Source of the DNA: Quillaja saponaria
Taxonomy: Eukaryota; Streptophyta; Magnoliopsida; Fabales; Quillajaceae
DNA: 64,000 nt
Direction of reading: 5' to 3'
Assembly: GCA_029379385.1 (NCBI GenBank)
Contig: CM055612.1
Coordinates: 16,926,001 to 16,990,000, forward strand
Below, in pieces: positions 46,851 to 58,652 of the stretch. How positions within the stretch are numbered: position 1 is the first letter of the stretch; the number at the start of each line of letters is the position of its first letter. Position numbers and translations under genes: made by a program. Under the pieces are notes generated by a model that did no database searches, had not been told where the DNA came from, and saw only the letters and a program-made list of their open reading frames with translations.

Positions 46851-46978
46851 TCGTGAGCTTCAAAGGCAATTGAGCTGCTGCATTACTAGAGATAAGATTA
46901 TTAGAGTTTGGAAGTTGAGAGGAGGAAGAAACAATGGTAGGGGTAGTGGTTAAAGTTTCAGTTTGATCACTAGACATG
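46851..46978 (-). pseudogene. gag: Copia gag N-terminus
   Basis: ATG at 46976-46978 (minus) starts MSSDQTETLTTTPTIVSSSS, followed by QLPNSNNLISSNAAAQLPLK, the serine/threonine-rich lead found in many copia gag proteins. The remainder of gag is missing. The start lies 47 bp after the primer-binding site. Confidence 0.7.
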
Positions 46979-47024
46979 ATGAAAGTAAGATAAGTAGGAT
47001 CTGAAACTTATAGGAGCAAAAAAA

Positions 47025-47036
47025 GCTCTGATACCA
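47025..47036 (-). promoter_or_regulatory. tRNA-Met primer-binding site of the copia element
   Basis: The plus text GCTCTGATACCA is the reverse of TGGTATCAGAGC, complementary to the 3' end of initiator methionine tRNA. It fixes the 5' end and minus orientation of the copia element. Confidence 0.9.
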
Positions 47037-47739
47037 AAAAACAATTTGATGAAGAGATGATTTGTAATTAAAATGTTATAACCTAGTACGTTAATATTTT
47101 GTTTTAGCAACTTTGTGTGTAAATTTGATATATTGGTGAATCAATACTAAGTAAAAATAAAGCTAGAGTAAATAAATATATATGTATATATAAAGATATA
47201 TATATATATACACATATATAAAGGAATAATAATTATTCACCATGTATTTAGTTTGACTTTGACTTTAATTTTTTTAGATTTATGTTTTATGTGAAAAAAA
47301 TTTCTAGGTGTAAAATATGATGTAAATAAAGAGAATTTAGTGTATAATAATATGTATATAAAAATAGAAATTTGGTTTAAATTTGAACCACAAATTTAAA
47401 AAGGAACTTTGACCAAGTTTATATAATTGTCTTTTTCCTCCTTTCTCGACACTTCTACACCAACCTTGCCTCCTCCTTCTCCCTATCCTTCTACAGTTAA
47501 CTCCTCTGTTTCTAGCCCCTTGGAAAACTCTTGAAGCATGGAAAATTTATGGCTAGATCATAGAAATCTTTCAGGCTTGGCGTGATAGCCTTCTTCCCTG
47601 TTTTTGCCATGAAGTTTTTTTGCAGCCGAGTATGGTATTCCTCCAAGCAACCAAAACCTTTTGCCTTTTCTATGTAGATTTCTTAGGGAGACTTGCACAA
47701 AAAAAAAAAAAAATTAAGAATCATAAAGGCTAGTGGATT

Positions 47740-48165
47740 AGCTACTTTCCCAAGAGCTGCACATCACTTGAGTCTTAATTTTGCATGCCTTGAAAGAGAT
47801 ATTAACTTTGGAGCTCTTGAGAGACTTGTGGTTAGATCTTCAAATCTTAGAAGTTTAAGGTTAAACCATGCAGTGCCCTTGATGAACTTCATAAGATATT
47901 GATGCGAGCACCTAAGCTAGTGGATTTGGGTATAGGATCTTATGTCCATGATTCAGATTCTGAGAGTTATACAAAGATGAAGAATACCATTCTAAAGTGT
48001 AAATCAATAACTAGTTTATCAGGGTTCTTGAGGTTGCTCCTTGCTACCTACCGGCAATTTATCCTATGTACTTGAAACTCACATCCTTGAACTTGAGCTA
48101 TGCAGCAGAACTTTGTGGTATTGATCGTATAAAGCTAAATCATCACCAACAGCAACCACTAAGTA
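47740..48165 (+). pseudogene. TIR1/AFB auxin-receptor (AFB2-like) gene fragment
   Basis: TIR1/AFB proteins are F-box LRR subunits of SCF ubiquitin ligases that perceive auxin and target Aux/IAA repressors. Three frame segments are collinear with the mid LRR region: [20 protein letters not shown] and [10 protein letters not shown] (to 47880); [19 protein letters not shown] and ILKCKSITSLSGFL (to about 48029); EVAPCYLPAIYPMYLKLTSL and NLSYAAELCGIDRIKL (to 48165). Two one-base losses, near 47880 and 48030, separate them. No intron interrupts the 430 bp, but this may lie in one exon. The F-box is missing. It sits inside an LTR after an A run (47699-47713), which suggests capture by a retroelement. 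Confidence 0.85.
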
Positions 48166-49430
48166 AGCCAATGTGTAAGCCTCTTTAGCTACTATTTGTT
48201 ATTAATTTACATTCTTGGGTTTGGGTTTATGTTCAAAAGTTGTATTTTTATTCCAATAGTTAGTGTTTAGTTACTTAGTTAACAACAGTTAACTTAATTT
48301 TGGCATTTTTGTAGTTGATCTACTATTTCTGGAGGAAGCTTAATATATTATCTTTTACTTGGACTGAGGGAGATGTAGAATAAAGTGGGTGGAACTTGGA
48401 AGTAATAAGGAAAAATATGGGTGCAAAAAGGTATAGAGTAGAATCCATGAAAAAAAATAAAAAAATGAGAACACCTTAAGGAGAAAGATCTAAGTTGACA
48501 TTCTTAACATTTATCTATTCTAAAAAGAAATTTATTAAGATAAAAGGAAAGTGCAGAGAATGAGAACAAGGAGTCCTCCTAAAGAATAAGAACAAAACTA
48601 AAAGAGGCAAACTAAAACAAAACTTAGGATCTAGAAGAATTCTCAGAAGGCATTTACTAACACTATAACTGTCTTATAGGTTTTTAACATAAAAGAATAA
48701 AATGGGGACGAATTTTCATGACAGACTTTGCACATTAGGGATGGACTTTAATAAAGATGGGCTGAAGTAATTTAGGATGGAAATGGTTTCTTTCTTTTGG
48801 GAAAGGAATGAGGAAATCATAAATTGTTGCCATTAGTAATGCTACATGCATATGATTCAAAATGACTTTGTAGGTTGATTCAATCTAGATGTTTTGGCAG
48901 TAATTAGGAGACAAGAATGATAGAGATTGAAGAAATTATTATTCTAATGTTAATTGAATACTTTAATTTGATGCTACAATATTTAACATTAAAGTTAGGT
49001 TTAGTCATTTGGGAAATAGAATTTTATTATTACTTTGTGCCAATTACGAATTATTATAGTTGATTTAATTACTTTGGCATTAAGTTGTTCTTCATTAAGG
49101 AGTCTTTGGAGTTATGCTATGTTTATGGTTGCTTGGTGTCTCTAGGTATGTATTGCTAGAAGCCTAAAATTTTTAGACACCACATGGGATGTCACATGGG
49201 ATGAGTACTGCTGTCAATTTAAGTAAGAAAACTTTCTTATGATGAGTGAGAGCAATAATAAAACCTCTATAAGCTTTCTAAATTATAACTAATAAACCTT
49301 AGATTTTCAGAGCTTTAAGATTCTCAAGTTACCACTTCTCTAACATCTATGGAAATTGATATAAAAAAATTAATAATAATAACTAACTTCATAAAGATAA
49401 TATTTGAACTTAGTTTTGTTGAAATTGATT
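48166..49430. other. Unassigned sequence inside the LTR copy
   Basis: No coding signal. It includes text with no counterpart in the other LTR copies here, such as 48360-48880. It may be more captured sequence or an unrelated insertion. Confidence 0.35.
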
Positions 49431-50097
49431 AAGTTTCTAAGAAAAAATAAACATATATCCAAGGAGATTGTGAAATACCTAAAAGAAGTAAAGTTTAAAT
49501 AATTAATTGTACTAATATACACATCCAAATAATACATATCTAGAAAGATATACTTGTCTATTAATAAATCTAATAAATGGAATTTGATTTCCTCTTTCCC
49601 AAAGAAAGTTATGTTCAAATAACTAAGGTAAGGTCAGAGCTGCCAAAATCCTGAATTTTGCAGAATTTGATGCAACTTCAAAGAATAAACTGTATTGATA
49701 TATAAATTTAAAAATTACAAATGAAGTACCATTATAAAGCTACATGTGTCTAGTATTTAATAAATTTTATGAAATTGAATTTGAAATTTCCTAGAGGAAG
49801 ATATGACTATTAGAGTGAACACTGATCCAAACTCCAAGTTTCGACAGTTTCAACATTTTTAACTCACTAGTGTTTTCTATCTTTTCTAATAGTTTCTTTT
49901 TATCTTATGTATTGTCACGACATCTAAAATGCTTCTTTATTATCATCCTTTCCACATAAAGTATAATTCATATTACTTGACGTGTAATGGCTTAATAGAA
50001 AACTTTCATTAAGCAACCTATGTAAGTTGATATATAAGCTTAGTAATTAAAAGATTATAACAATAATATTTATGAACTAGTATTGAAAATAATATCA

Positions 50098-50445
50098 ATA
50101 TATTAATAATCTTATTAATGAAGAAATAATTATATTATAAATATTAAATTAAACATTTTCTAGGTGTGACTGTATTAAATAAATTTCAAATTTTTATTTT
50201 TATTTTCCTAGGTTGTTAATATATACTATCAATATTTTAGTAATTTAATTAATGACGGTATAATTATATTATATTTAATATTATGAAGATTAAATTGAAT
50301 ATTTAGTAGGTGTGACTATAGTAAATAAATTTAGATTATTAATTTATTTTCCTAAGTTGGTAATATATATTAGTAAATTAATTCATGTAGGAAAAATTAT
50401 ATTATGTTTAACATTTATAAAAATTAAATTAAAAATTTATATGAT
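50098..50445. repeat. Tandem repeat of about 145 bp, about 2.5 copies
   Basis: Units share AGGTGTGACT, TAAATAAATTT, TATTTTCCTA and TAATTATATTAT; unit starts are at about 50162 and 50308, with a partial unit before. A+T content is extreme. It lies at the outer part of the left inverted-repeat arm. Confidence 0.6.
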
Positions 50446-51222
50446 ATCATTCGTTAAACCACAACTAAAACTTAACTTGTAAATCAATAATTTTTTTTTT
50501 CAATTTTTAAAAAATTGACATAAAGTGTGTTTTAATGTTTTAATGTGTATATTTCTTCTTTGTATTCCAACTAGGTGGATTATTAATAAGGCTAAATACT
50601 TTTATGTTTTGATGATTTGTATATAAAAATTTGTTAAAATTTTAGATAAGACAATATAAAAGACAAATACAAATACTAGTAATAACTTATGTATCTCCTA
50701 TGAGCAGGATAAAATATAGCTTTTTTTGTCTACAATTGAAAGAAATCAATTATTCCTCACCTCCAAGTAGTGGGTTCGATCTCCAGCTTTTAATCAAACA
50801 CCCAAAAAACAAAAAAACCATTCATCCTCAATTGAAAAGAGTACACATGTGCCAATATTAACACAAGAAATTAACAATGTATTAAAACACAATTGGTACG
50901 TAGTAGGGTACTCAATCTAAATAGAAACTAAAGAGAAATTGAGAGAGTTATATATACCTGCGAGAATTCTTCAGTAATCCAAAAATAAAAAATAAAAACA
51001 AGAGTAAGAGATATTCATGGCCTCAGAGCCACAAATGGAGCTCCCTTCAAACCAATTCTAAAGAGATAAAGGTAACCCATCAGAGTTTTTCATGAACATG
51101 CAGCTGAGTGCTACCATCATCTCCTTCTAGATTTGTGAGCAGAGAGCCCCGAATTTGGCTTAAAACCAAATCAAAAACTCTAATAAGAGTTAACCTAAAT
51201 ATGCATATCTATATTAAGTGTA
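50338..51222 (+). repeat. Left arm of long inverted repeat
   Basis: The reverse complement of 63112-64000 aligns along this stretch, for example GCAGCTGAGTGCTACCATCA (51111) against TGATGGTAGCACTCAGCTGC (63231), and TATGCATATCTATATTAAG (51201) against CTTAATATAGATATGCATA (63132). Divergence is moderate with small indels. The arm probably goes further left, to about 50085, because the right arm is cut by the window edge. Confidence 0.85.
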
Positions 51223-51797
51223 TTTGTGAGTTATATATAGGCTAAGGCATATGGTGTATATGTAATATGAACCGTTGAACTTGAATGATGAAATACATTA
51301 GTTACTTTCCTTTTAGCATCTAATTTGCATAATTAATATTTAGTTAATTTCCTAGTTGCAGTAATAGGCATATGACTTTCCTTTTTTTTTATGCATTATA
51401 AGTTTTCTTTTATTTTGAGAAAGACTTGATTTCTATTTTCTTTAATTTATGAGGGAAACTTTCCTTCTGTTATGCATTTGTTTCCATTTCTTTTGGAGAA
51501 ATACTTCTATTTCTAATTTCTTTTTATTTAGGAGGGAGAGTTTCCATTTTTCAATGATTATTTTTTATTTATTTATTTTTTACCCATTGTTCAGGGCTTG
51601 AATTACCTCATTTGATTGGTATCCTTTTTCATATTCAATTAGGGTTAGAAGCATATAATTGAAGAAGCAATTGTAGACCTAAGGGCTATGGCTATATGAA
51701 CCATTGAAGAAAAACAATTGAAGTTTCCTGCTCCAGTTTAAAGTTGTTCTTTGGTACAAAGGTTTTGTTAAACCGAGAACAACTTGATATATGACTG
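51223..51797. other. Sequence between left arm and first CACTA copy
   Basis: A+T-rich; no gene or named repeat recognised. Confidence 0.4.
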
Positions 51798-52111
51798 CAG
51801 TAACTTAATGGACTCCTTCCAGCATTAGGCATTGCTTCAAAGAGTCTAATAGTTATGTTGATGGACTAGTAAAAATGAGAAATTCCATCCAAAAACATTA
51901 AGGTATTCTTTATTGTTCTTAGTTGTAGTGCTGATATGTGTATGGGTGATTTGATAGGAGTCAGTTTCCCAAGACTTTGTATAGTTTCTTACTTAATGTT
52001 ATTCCCTTTTTGTACCAAAAATAAAAATAAAATTGTTATACTAATTTCTATACAACTTGAAAATGAAGAAAAAAATAATTTAGTATCTCATTTTTAATTT
52101 ATGCACAAATC

Positions 52112-52325
52112 TACAACAGGATACACTCATCTTAGATATTATAAGTAATAAGTTTTAATTTTTGCTTTTATCCAAGACTGGTCAATATTATCTATGATGG
52201 GATTTTACCCGTCTTAGATATTAATTATTTTTTACATCATATCACATATCCATGATGGGTTTTTTTTTTTTATTTTGCCAATCTTAGATATCTTTTTGCC
52301 CGTCGTAGATAGCTTTCCCCCAATA
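52112..52325 (+). repeat. CACTA 5' subterminal repeats
   Basis: Motifs CATCTTAGATATT (52128), CCGTCTTAGATATTA (52209), AATCTTAGATATC (52280) and CCCGTCGTAGATAGC (52298). These are degenerate transposase-binding repeats in both orientations, matching the 3' set at 59835-60060. Confidence 0.75.
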
Positions 52326-53860
52326 TCAAAATCACAAAACCGAACGCAAATTTCAAACGATCCTTCTTGTGTCTTTAAGGCTTAAGAGTGCGCATCCGAT
52401 GCAACTGAGTATTTCTGGTGATTCGTTCAACCTTGCTAGGGATGGGATTTTTGTTGAATCGATTTTTCTCTTAACCCTAACTCTCTAATTCTCTTAATTT
52501 CAGTTTCTCCTGGCTTTGTTTGTCACTACTCCTCTGTTTGCTAGCCCGTATTATTGTCTCTTTCTTTCTTTCTCTCCCTATCTCCCTCTTCCTTTCTCAA
52601 TCTATCTTTGTCTTTTATTGCTAAAACTCTTTTCATTTTTAATTGATTCTGTTTGTAAATGGGTTTGCTTAAGAAACCTCATGAAATCTCTGTATTATGT
52701 GATGCTCAGGTAGCTTTGATTGTGTTCTCTACCAAAGAAATTTTTTTAGAGTATTCCACAGATTCCAAGTTCATATATATTACTGTCTCTTCTTCTTTAT
52801 ATGAAAATTTTAATTTCTATAAATTATTTATCTGATCTTCTTGAAGCTAGCTAGAAAATATTAGTTTTTTTTTCATATTTCTGATTTATATTTTTGTCAT
52901 TTGGGATTGTTCTTCTTGATTTTGCTAATACCTTTCACTTATAGTAGAGTGAGATATATCATGGAAATGTATAGCTCATAGGGAATTAGAAAGCCCCGAA
53001 ATATTCAGCCAATTGTAAGTGGCATTAGTGTAACCTATCCTGTTGCTGCTGTTAATGCAAGCATAATAGGTAGTACACAAGCCTTGTGTTAAACTTTCAC
53101 ACTCAATCATATTTCTAAGCTCACCGTCAATGGGTAGTCCTATTGCTACTCATTCCCTTCATTTACGTCTCAAGCTCGCTAAAGGGTAAATGGGAATCTC
53201 AAGCACTATATTCGAAATTATGCATCTCTCTTCATCCTTTTCTTTGTCTGCACTCTATATGATCTTTCAATCCTCTTTATTGATAGGAATTTTTTGTCTA
53301 TGATATTATGGGAATTACTTTATGCTATGTTCATATGAAACAAGAGGACCCAAATCATAAAAGTTTCATTTTTGGGCTTCAAATAGTTCAAGTTTCGTTT
53401 TTCTACTTTAAGTTACTTTCAATTCCAAAATTGACTTGTTTATCATAGTAACTAAGCATGTTGCATCCATATTAGGTTGATTGTTCTATTAGTTATACTT
53501 ATATTTTTCTTAGGTTCTAAAGTATGATGAATATGATGTTTGATGTTATTTGTTATATAATATTGAAACTCCAGATTTTGTTTTTACGTGAGATTGGTAG
53601 TGCTATATTAATTTCTTTCTTTTTTCTTTTTGTGATCTTTTTCTATTTCTATATGTGAGATTTTATAGAATTAAATATCTCCCATGAGATTTCATCAATA
53701 CAAGTACAAAAAGAAACAATAATACTTACTAGAATAATAAGACATAGTATTATTATTATCATGCTATATTGGTGTTCACATATATGTGATCTATTTATAA
53801 TATATTAAGGTAATAGTAACTCTCAAATATTCAAAGTTAACATCTTAGGAGTGAGACTTT

Positions 53861-53925
53861 AGTAACTAAGCATGGTATCACAGTTAAGACTTTCATTCTA
53901 CCCCTAAGTCGTGGGTTTGATTTCC
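53861..53925 (+). mobile_element. Possible tRNA-derived SINE remnant
   Basis: AACTAAGCATGGTATCA followed 40 bp later by GTGGGTTTGATTTCC resembles the A and B boxes of a pol III promoter. A similar B box, GTGGGTTCGATCTCC, lies in the left arm at 50768-50782. No poly(A) or TSD defined, so this is tentative. Confidence 0.3.
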
Positions 53926-55281
53926 GATTTTCCATCAAACTAAAAATTTTAAGTTAACATCTCATTAACAATTTAAATTTATAAAATAATATATTTTTAA
54001 TCATTTATATATTCCAACAATATTTCAAATATATATATATATATATATATATAATCAACACTGCAAAACAAACCTCTAATTAAACTTCCATTTGTTTTAT
54101 TTTATTTTATATAACACCTATGTAGTATCTACTTTGTATGAGTGCCAATAAGATCCCATCTTATTTGTCTTCATACATAATTACACTGAATGACTGAAGT
54201 AACTTTCATTTAGACTAACTAATATTAAAAACTGGTAACAAGTCGTCGTCCTTTTTTGATGTAGGCAAATTTTAGTTTTTTATGCGCACAGATTAGAGAA
54301 AGAGTATTCTTTTAGTCTCATGCATATGTCCTACTCGTACTCATTTTGCTAAACCTTTACTTCATATATACTTTCTATAGATAATTAGATATTGTGTAGC
54401 ATCAACAAAATTATATGAAAGGAAAAAATTAATTACAGAATATTAACTGCATGTTTCATCAAATTTAAGAATCCTGTACTTTCCAAACTCTGTGAACAAA
54501 AAAGTGTATAGTAGAAGCCACTTGAGGCTTTTTTATTTCATTTTTGCTAAATATTAATAGGACCCTTTTTGAAGAGTTTCCCTTGCCCAACCTTAGTTGA
54601 ACGTGGGGAACATAAATAATTATGTGTCTATATCATTAATCATTAGATTAGGACCCCCACACTTTGGTGACTTTTTTAGCAATGCAATGCTACGATTTTA
54701 TATAAAGTCATAAAAACTTAAAAGGTAGCCCTAACATTGTTTTTAATTTTTTAATTTATAGGAAAATAAAGTTACTGATACTCATATGACAGTGGAATAC
54801 CTAAATTGTTTTTTGTCATTGCCCATTCATTTTATTTGAAATCTTTAGATTACATTTTGACTCTTTTTTTTTTAACCCAAACTTTACTAGGACTTGGGAC
54901 AGGCCTTTAGATTTTATTAATTTTCCAGAAAAAACAAAAGCCAGAGTATATTCTTACTTTGTGGTATAATTTTGAGTGAATACTATCTATGTATGTGATT
55001 TGTGTTGCCAATTATTTTGGGTTTTCATTTGTTTTATGGGTTATAAGCATTGATGCTTAACAGTGTGTTGTACTTGTTTATAGCTCTACACTCAATTTTG
55101 TTTATTCTTCTTCATATGATGTTTATGATTAAGAGCTTGATGTTCTTTTCAACAAAGAATTCATGGCTGCTTTAGTTGTTTGCTATCTAGGAATTAATGT
55201 AGGACTACAGCTTTCAACTTTATTACTAACCATTGGTAGAAGTTAGGAATCTCATCATTGGTAGCTATTTGAGGTCAAATC

Positions 55282-55560
55282 TTGCCATTAACTTGTAGAA
55301 ACATGCAACTTCATCGTAGTTGGAGGGATTGCTCACTAGATGTTCGTGGGACGTTGACAGTTGAATTTAAGTCTAAAGTTGAAGCTTTTCTCTACTTTGC
55401 GTTTCGTCATCCGACATGTGTCTATTCTGGAAAAATTAGATGTCCTTGCTTGGTTTATTATCATACGAAATTTCTAGATAGAGATGATGTTACTGCTCAC
55501 ATATACAAAAAGGTCTTTGTTAAGAATTACAAGAACTGGACCTTTCATGGTGAGGGTTAG
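55282..55560 (+). pseudogene. CACTA transposase-associated domain (N-terminus of TNP2 protein)
   Basis: The N-terminal zinc-binding-like domain of plant CACTA transposases. Frame shows RSWRDCSLDVRG, VEAFLYFAFRHP, GKIRCPC, then FLDRDDVTAHIYKKVFVKN and NWTFHGEG, in the usual order of the Transpos_assoc family. The second cysteine pair of the family is altered (CLVYYHTKF). It stops at 55558-55560 immediately after WTFHGEG, where the family continues. 55561-55775 reads on with an acidic linker (DQPSVDDVIFDDFGE). Confidence 0.85.
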
Positions 55561-55775
55561 ATTGATCAACCTTCTGTAGATGATGTAATATTTGATGATT
55601 TTGGAGAAACTAATCAGATGGAAGACATGGTAATGGATGCTGCTGGGCCATATTTCAATTTTTTTAAAGAAGAAATCCTTATATTGCTAAGATTATTAAA
55701 ATTTTATCAGACGCAAATGAGTCATTGTAGGAGGGTTGCAAGACATACACTAAGCTATCTGTAGTCACATAACTT

Positions 55776-56663
55776 TTGAATTGTAAATCTGAATTTAATA
55801 TGTCTGAGATTTGTTATTATCGGTTTATGATAGCATTTAAATCTATGTTGCTAGATATGAATAAACTGCCACTAAACTTTTATGAAACGAAGAAGGTAGT
55901 TAAAGTTTTGGTTCTCGGGTATGAAAAGGTAGATGCATGTCCAAATGACTATTTATTATACTATGGCAATGACAAATCTTAGACAGAATGTTATATTTGC
56001 AGTTGTCCCAGGTATAAACCAAAACAAAATAGAAATTAGTCTAATATACCTAAAAAAGTGGCACGTTATTTACCAATAATACCAATACTTCAAAGACTTT
56101 ATATGGTCGAAAGTACTACTAGACATATGAGATGGCATAAGTTCGGCATTCATAAAAAAGAAAACATGATTGTCCATCTGTTAGAGGCAGAGGCTTGGAA
56201 ACACTTTGACAATACTTTTCCTGAGTTTGCAGAAGAATTCAAGAATATTCGTTTGGGTCTATCCTCTAATGATTTCACTCCATTTGGTAATTCATCATCT
56301 CCTTATTCTTTCTGGCCAGCTTTCGTTACACCATATAACTTGCTACTAGGATTATGCGTGAAGGAGCAATATTTGTTCTTGACATTAATAATTCCTTGTC
56401 CATTTCATCCTAGTAAGAATATAGGCATTTATTTAAGGCTATTGGTTGATGACTTGAAGAAGTTATGGGTGAATGATGTGACAACTTATGACACATCACT
56501 TAAGCAAAATTTTATTATGAAAGCTACATTGTTATGGACGATTAGTGACTTTCCCGCATATGCAATGCTTTCTGGGTGGTGTACACATGGTAAGTTAGCC
56601 TATCCTTATTGTTTGGAGAATACTGAGTCATTCCAACTTAAACACGGTCAAAAGCCATGCTAG
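55776..56663 (+). pseudogene. CACTA TNP2-type transposase
   Basis: TNP2 proteins cut and join CACTA ends. The reading starts with FMIAFKSMLLDMNKLPLNFY, ETKKVVKVLVLGYEKVDACP, then a stop at 55981, CYICSCPRYKP, and the main part at 56058-56663 with VARYLPIIPILQRLY, MRWHKFG, EAWKHFDNTFPEFA, LGLSSNDFTPFG, PYNLLLGLCVKE, LVDDLKKLW, LLWTISDFPAYAMLSGW and YCLENTESFQLKHGQK. All blocks of the family are in order. A stop at 56661 cuts before the HRRFLP motif, which follows as HR plus stop (56672). So three stops divide it. Confidence 0.92.
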
Positions 56664-57920
56664 TTTGATTGTCACCGCTAGCTCTTACCACTTGATCATC
56701 CATTCAGAAAACAAAAGAATGCTTTCAAAAAGAAGAAAGTAGAATTTGATTCACCACCACCATGGTTATTTGGGAAAGTGGTGCTCGAAAGAGTGAGTTC
56801 TTTCTAACAAGTTAAATTCAGTAAAGGGTACAAAGAGATTGATGGGTTCAAGAATACTCATAATTGGAAAAAGAAGTCTATATTTTAGGAATTAGATTAT
56901 TGGCCTACAAATATTATTCGACATAATCTAGATTTAATACATTTTGAAAAAAATATTTTCAATAATGTATTTAATACTGTTATGGACTTCAAGGGCAAAT
57001 CCAAAGATAATCTCAAAGCACGTACTGATTTAGGGATTTTGTGCAAGCGTCGAGACTTAGAAATCATTGTAGGGGCTAATGGCAAACAGAAAGTAAATAA
57101 AGCTGCATATACCTTAAATAAGAAAGAGAAAAAATTGGTTTGTTGATGGGTTAAAATTACAAAGTTTCCTGATGGGTTTGCTTCCAATTTGTCTCGATGT
57201 GTGAAGGTCAATGAATGCAAGTTATTTGGTATGGAAAGTCACGATTGTCATGTTTTTATGCAGAGATTGATATCTGTGGCATTTCGAGACTTTGTAAAAG
57301 ATTGTGTTCAGGATGCTTTGACAGAACTCAGCACTTTTTTTTAAGGATATATGTGCATTTGAATTACTGGTTGGGCAAATAGAATTACTTGAGAATAACA
57401 ATGTGGTCACCTTGTGCAAAATTAAGAAGATATTTATTCTAGCTTTTTTTTATTCTATGGAACATCTAATCATCCATTTGGCCTATGAAGCTAAAGTTGG
57501 CGATACACTGCAATATTGATGGATGTATCCATTTGAGAGGTAACATATACAGCTCAATAAATTTAATATATGTTACAAGATATATTAAAGGTGTATTTTA
57601 TAGTCTTTTTAGGTGTATGCATGGATAGACTTAAAAAAAAGGCTCGTAATAAATCACGGGTCGAAGCTTCTATCGTCGAAGCATACAATTTAGAGGAGAG
57701 TTCAAATTTTTGCTGCCACTATTTTGCTAGCAACAATCAAACCAAGTTGAGACAAGTAGGGCACAACAATGATCGTGGCGATAAGGAGAAAGACCACCTT
57801 TCTATTTTTGTTATTCAAGAAGAACAATTGGTCGTGCTAATTTTAAAGATCTAGAAGATAATGAATATGAAGCAGCAAAGCTATATGTTCTTATGAATTG
57901 TGACGAGCTGAGTCCATATG
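56664..57920 (+). pseudogene. CACTA transposase C-terminal part (DUF4218-like)
   Basis: 56664-56890 holds LPLDHPFRKQKNAF and a PPPWLFGK block. From 56890, YWPTNIIRHNLDLIHFEKN, VFNTVMDFKGKSKDN, YTLNKKEKKLVC and SHDCHVFMQRLISVAFRDF follow, then MDVSI and later YIVEAYNLEESSNFC-like readings (57650-57720) in other frames. Stops at 56788, 56889 and 57144, and frame changes after 57340, break it. The order HFEKN, C-x-LKVP, ESHDCHV-MQ-L is typical of the DUF4218 part of CACTA proteins. Confidence 0.85.
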
Positions 57921-58179
57921 TGGAGTAAATTTCTAATTACATAATCTTATCATTGTTTTAGATATATTCTAATCAGATAATTAATTAGATTATTGTTATA
58001 TTTTTGTTGTAGCCATTATGATGCAATGCTACGGCAACAGAAATATGGAATTTTTGATTAACAAATTTAAAAATCACGTGATAAGAATTTTGCAAATTGG
58101 TTTCACGATCTTGTAAGAAGATAATGAACCAGTGCCTATAGTTACAGAATGCTTATAGGAGGACCTAACTGGTTTTGTA

Positions 58180-58500
58180 ACACCAGTTCTTCCTGATGAT
58201 GATCTAGATCTTCCAAGAATCCTTGTTCGTGATGGTTCATCGGAAGAGGAAGATGATGAAGATATAGACAAACTTAGGAAGAGAAAAAGAAAAATAAGAA
58301 GAGGTGCCAAAGATTTAGAAGAAGAAAAAGAAAAAGAGGAAGAGGAAGGTGAATACGAGGACAATGATGACGATGAAGAGGAAGAATATCAAGTGGAAGA
58401 TGATGAAGATAAGGAAGATGAAGATCAATATGAAGATGAAGATAAGGAAGAAGAAGTAGAGGAAGAGGAAAATGAAGAAGTGATAATGAATGAATTTATC
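58180..58500 (+). repeat. GAA/GAT-rich acidic tract
   Basis: A run of GAAGAAGAT-type triplets that would encode EEDDEDIDK-like acidic sequence (with KRKRKIRRG in between) in the plus frame. It stands downstream of the transposase and is absent from copy 2. It may be the C-terminal acidic tail of the transposase or a simple-repeat expansion. Confidence 0.55.
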
Positions 58501-58652
58501 TCTTTGCTATTAAGATTGTCTATTTATTTTAATTGGTACCTCATGTATTGATATGATTAATATTATTGTTAGAAAACTCGACATTTAATGCATGTCTATA
58601 TATTATAAATCATATTGCAGTTTAGTTTATTAGAAATTATATGATGTAAGTT

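Larger units (their letters stand above)
38198..47073 (-). mobile_element. Copia retrotransposon, rearranged and split by nested LTRs
   Basis: Minus-strand order is right to left: primer-binding site 47025-47036, gag start 46978, an integrase piece lying in reverse (46607-46850), RT 45754-46605, and RNase H 38296-38684. The RT and RNase H parts are separated by a solo LTR at 38685-45753 with TSD ATTAA, and reading crosses the insertion in phase. Most of gag and integrase is deleted. The 5' LTR is cut by another LTR at 47074. The element is dead. Confidence 0.85.
47074..50085 (+). repeat. LTR of the large-LTR family containing an auxin-receptor gene fragment
   Basis: Starts TGTTATAACC at 47074 in the copia 5' LTR. 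The lead (TGTGTGTAAATTTGATA), TA run, and pyrimidine-rich part (47425-47690) follow the family order. The AFB-like fragment (47740-48165) comes next, and from about 49440 to 50080 the family text returns (AGATATACTTGTCTATTAATA, AGTTATGTTCAAATAACTAA, ACAGTTTCAACATTTTTAACTCACTAG). The 3' third is missing; it breaks off at the inverted-repeat arm near 50085. Confidence 0.7.

Noticed and set aside
36671..47073. Joining the copia LTR at 36671 with the minus-strand copia at 37871-47073 as one element
   Set aside because: Orientation differs (plus against minus) and the LTR starts differ (TGTTGGGTTT against TGTTAGCCCT), so they are separate elements.
55282..57920. An intact CACTA transposase gene with introns
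   Set aside because: The breaks are stops inside conserved blocks (after WTFHGEG, before TECYIC, within the HRRFLP motif), not at intron-like borders.
58074..58364. Serine-rich minus-strand frame
   Set aside because: Antisense of the GAA/GAT-rich acidic tract in the CACTA element.
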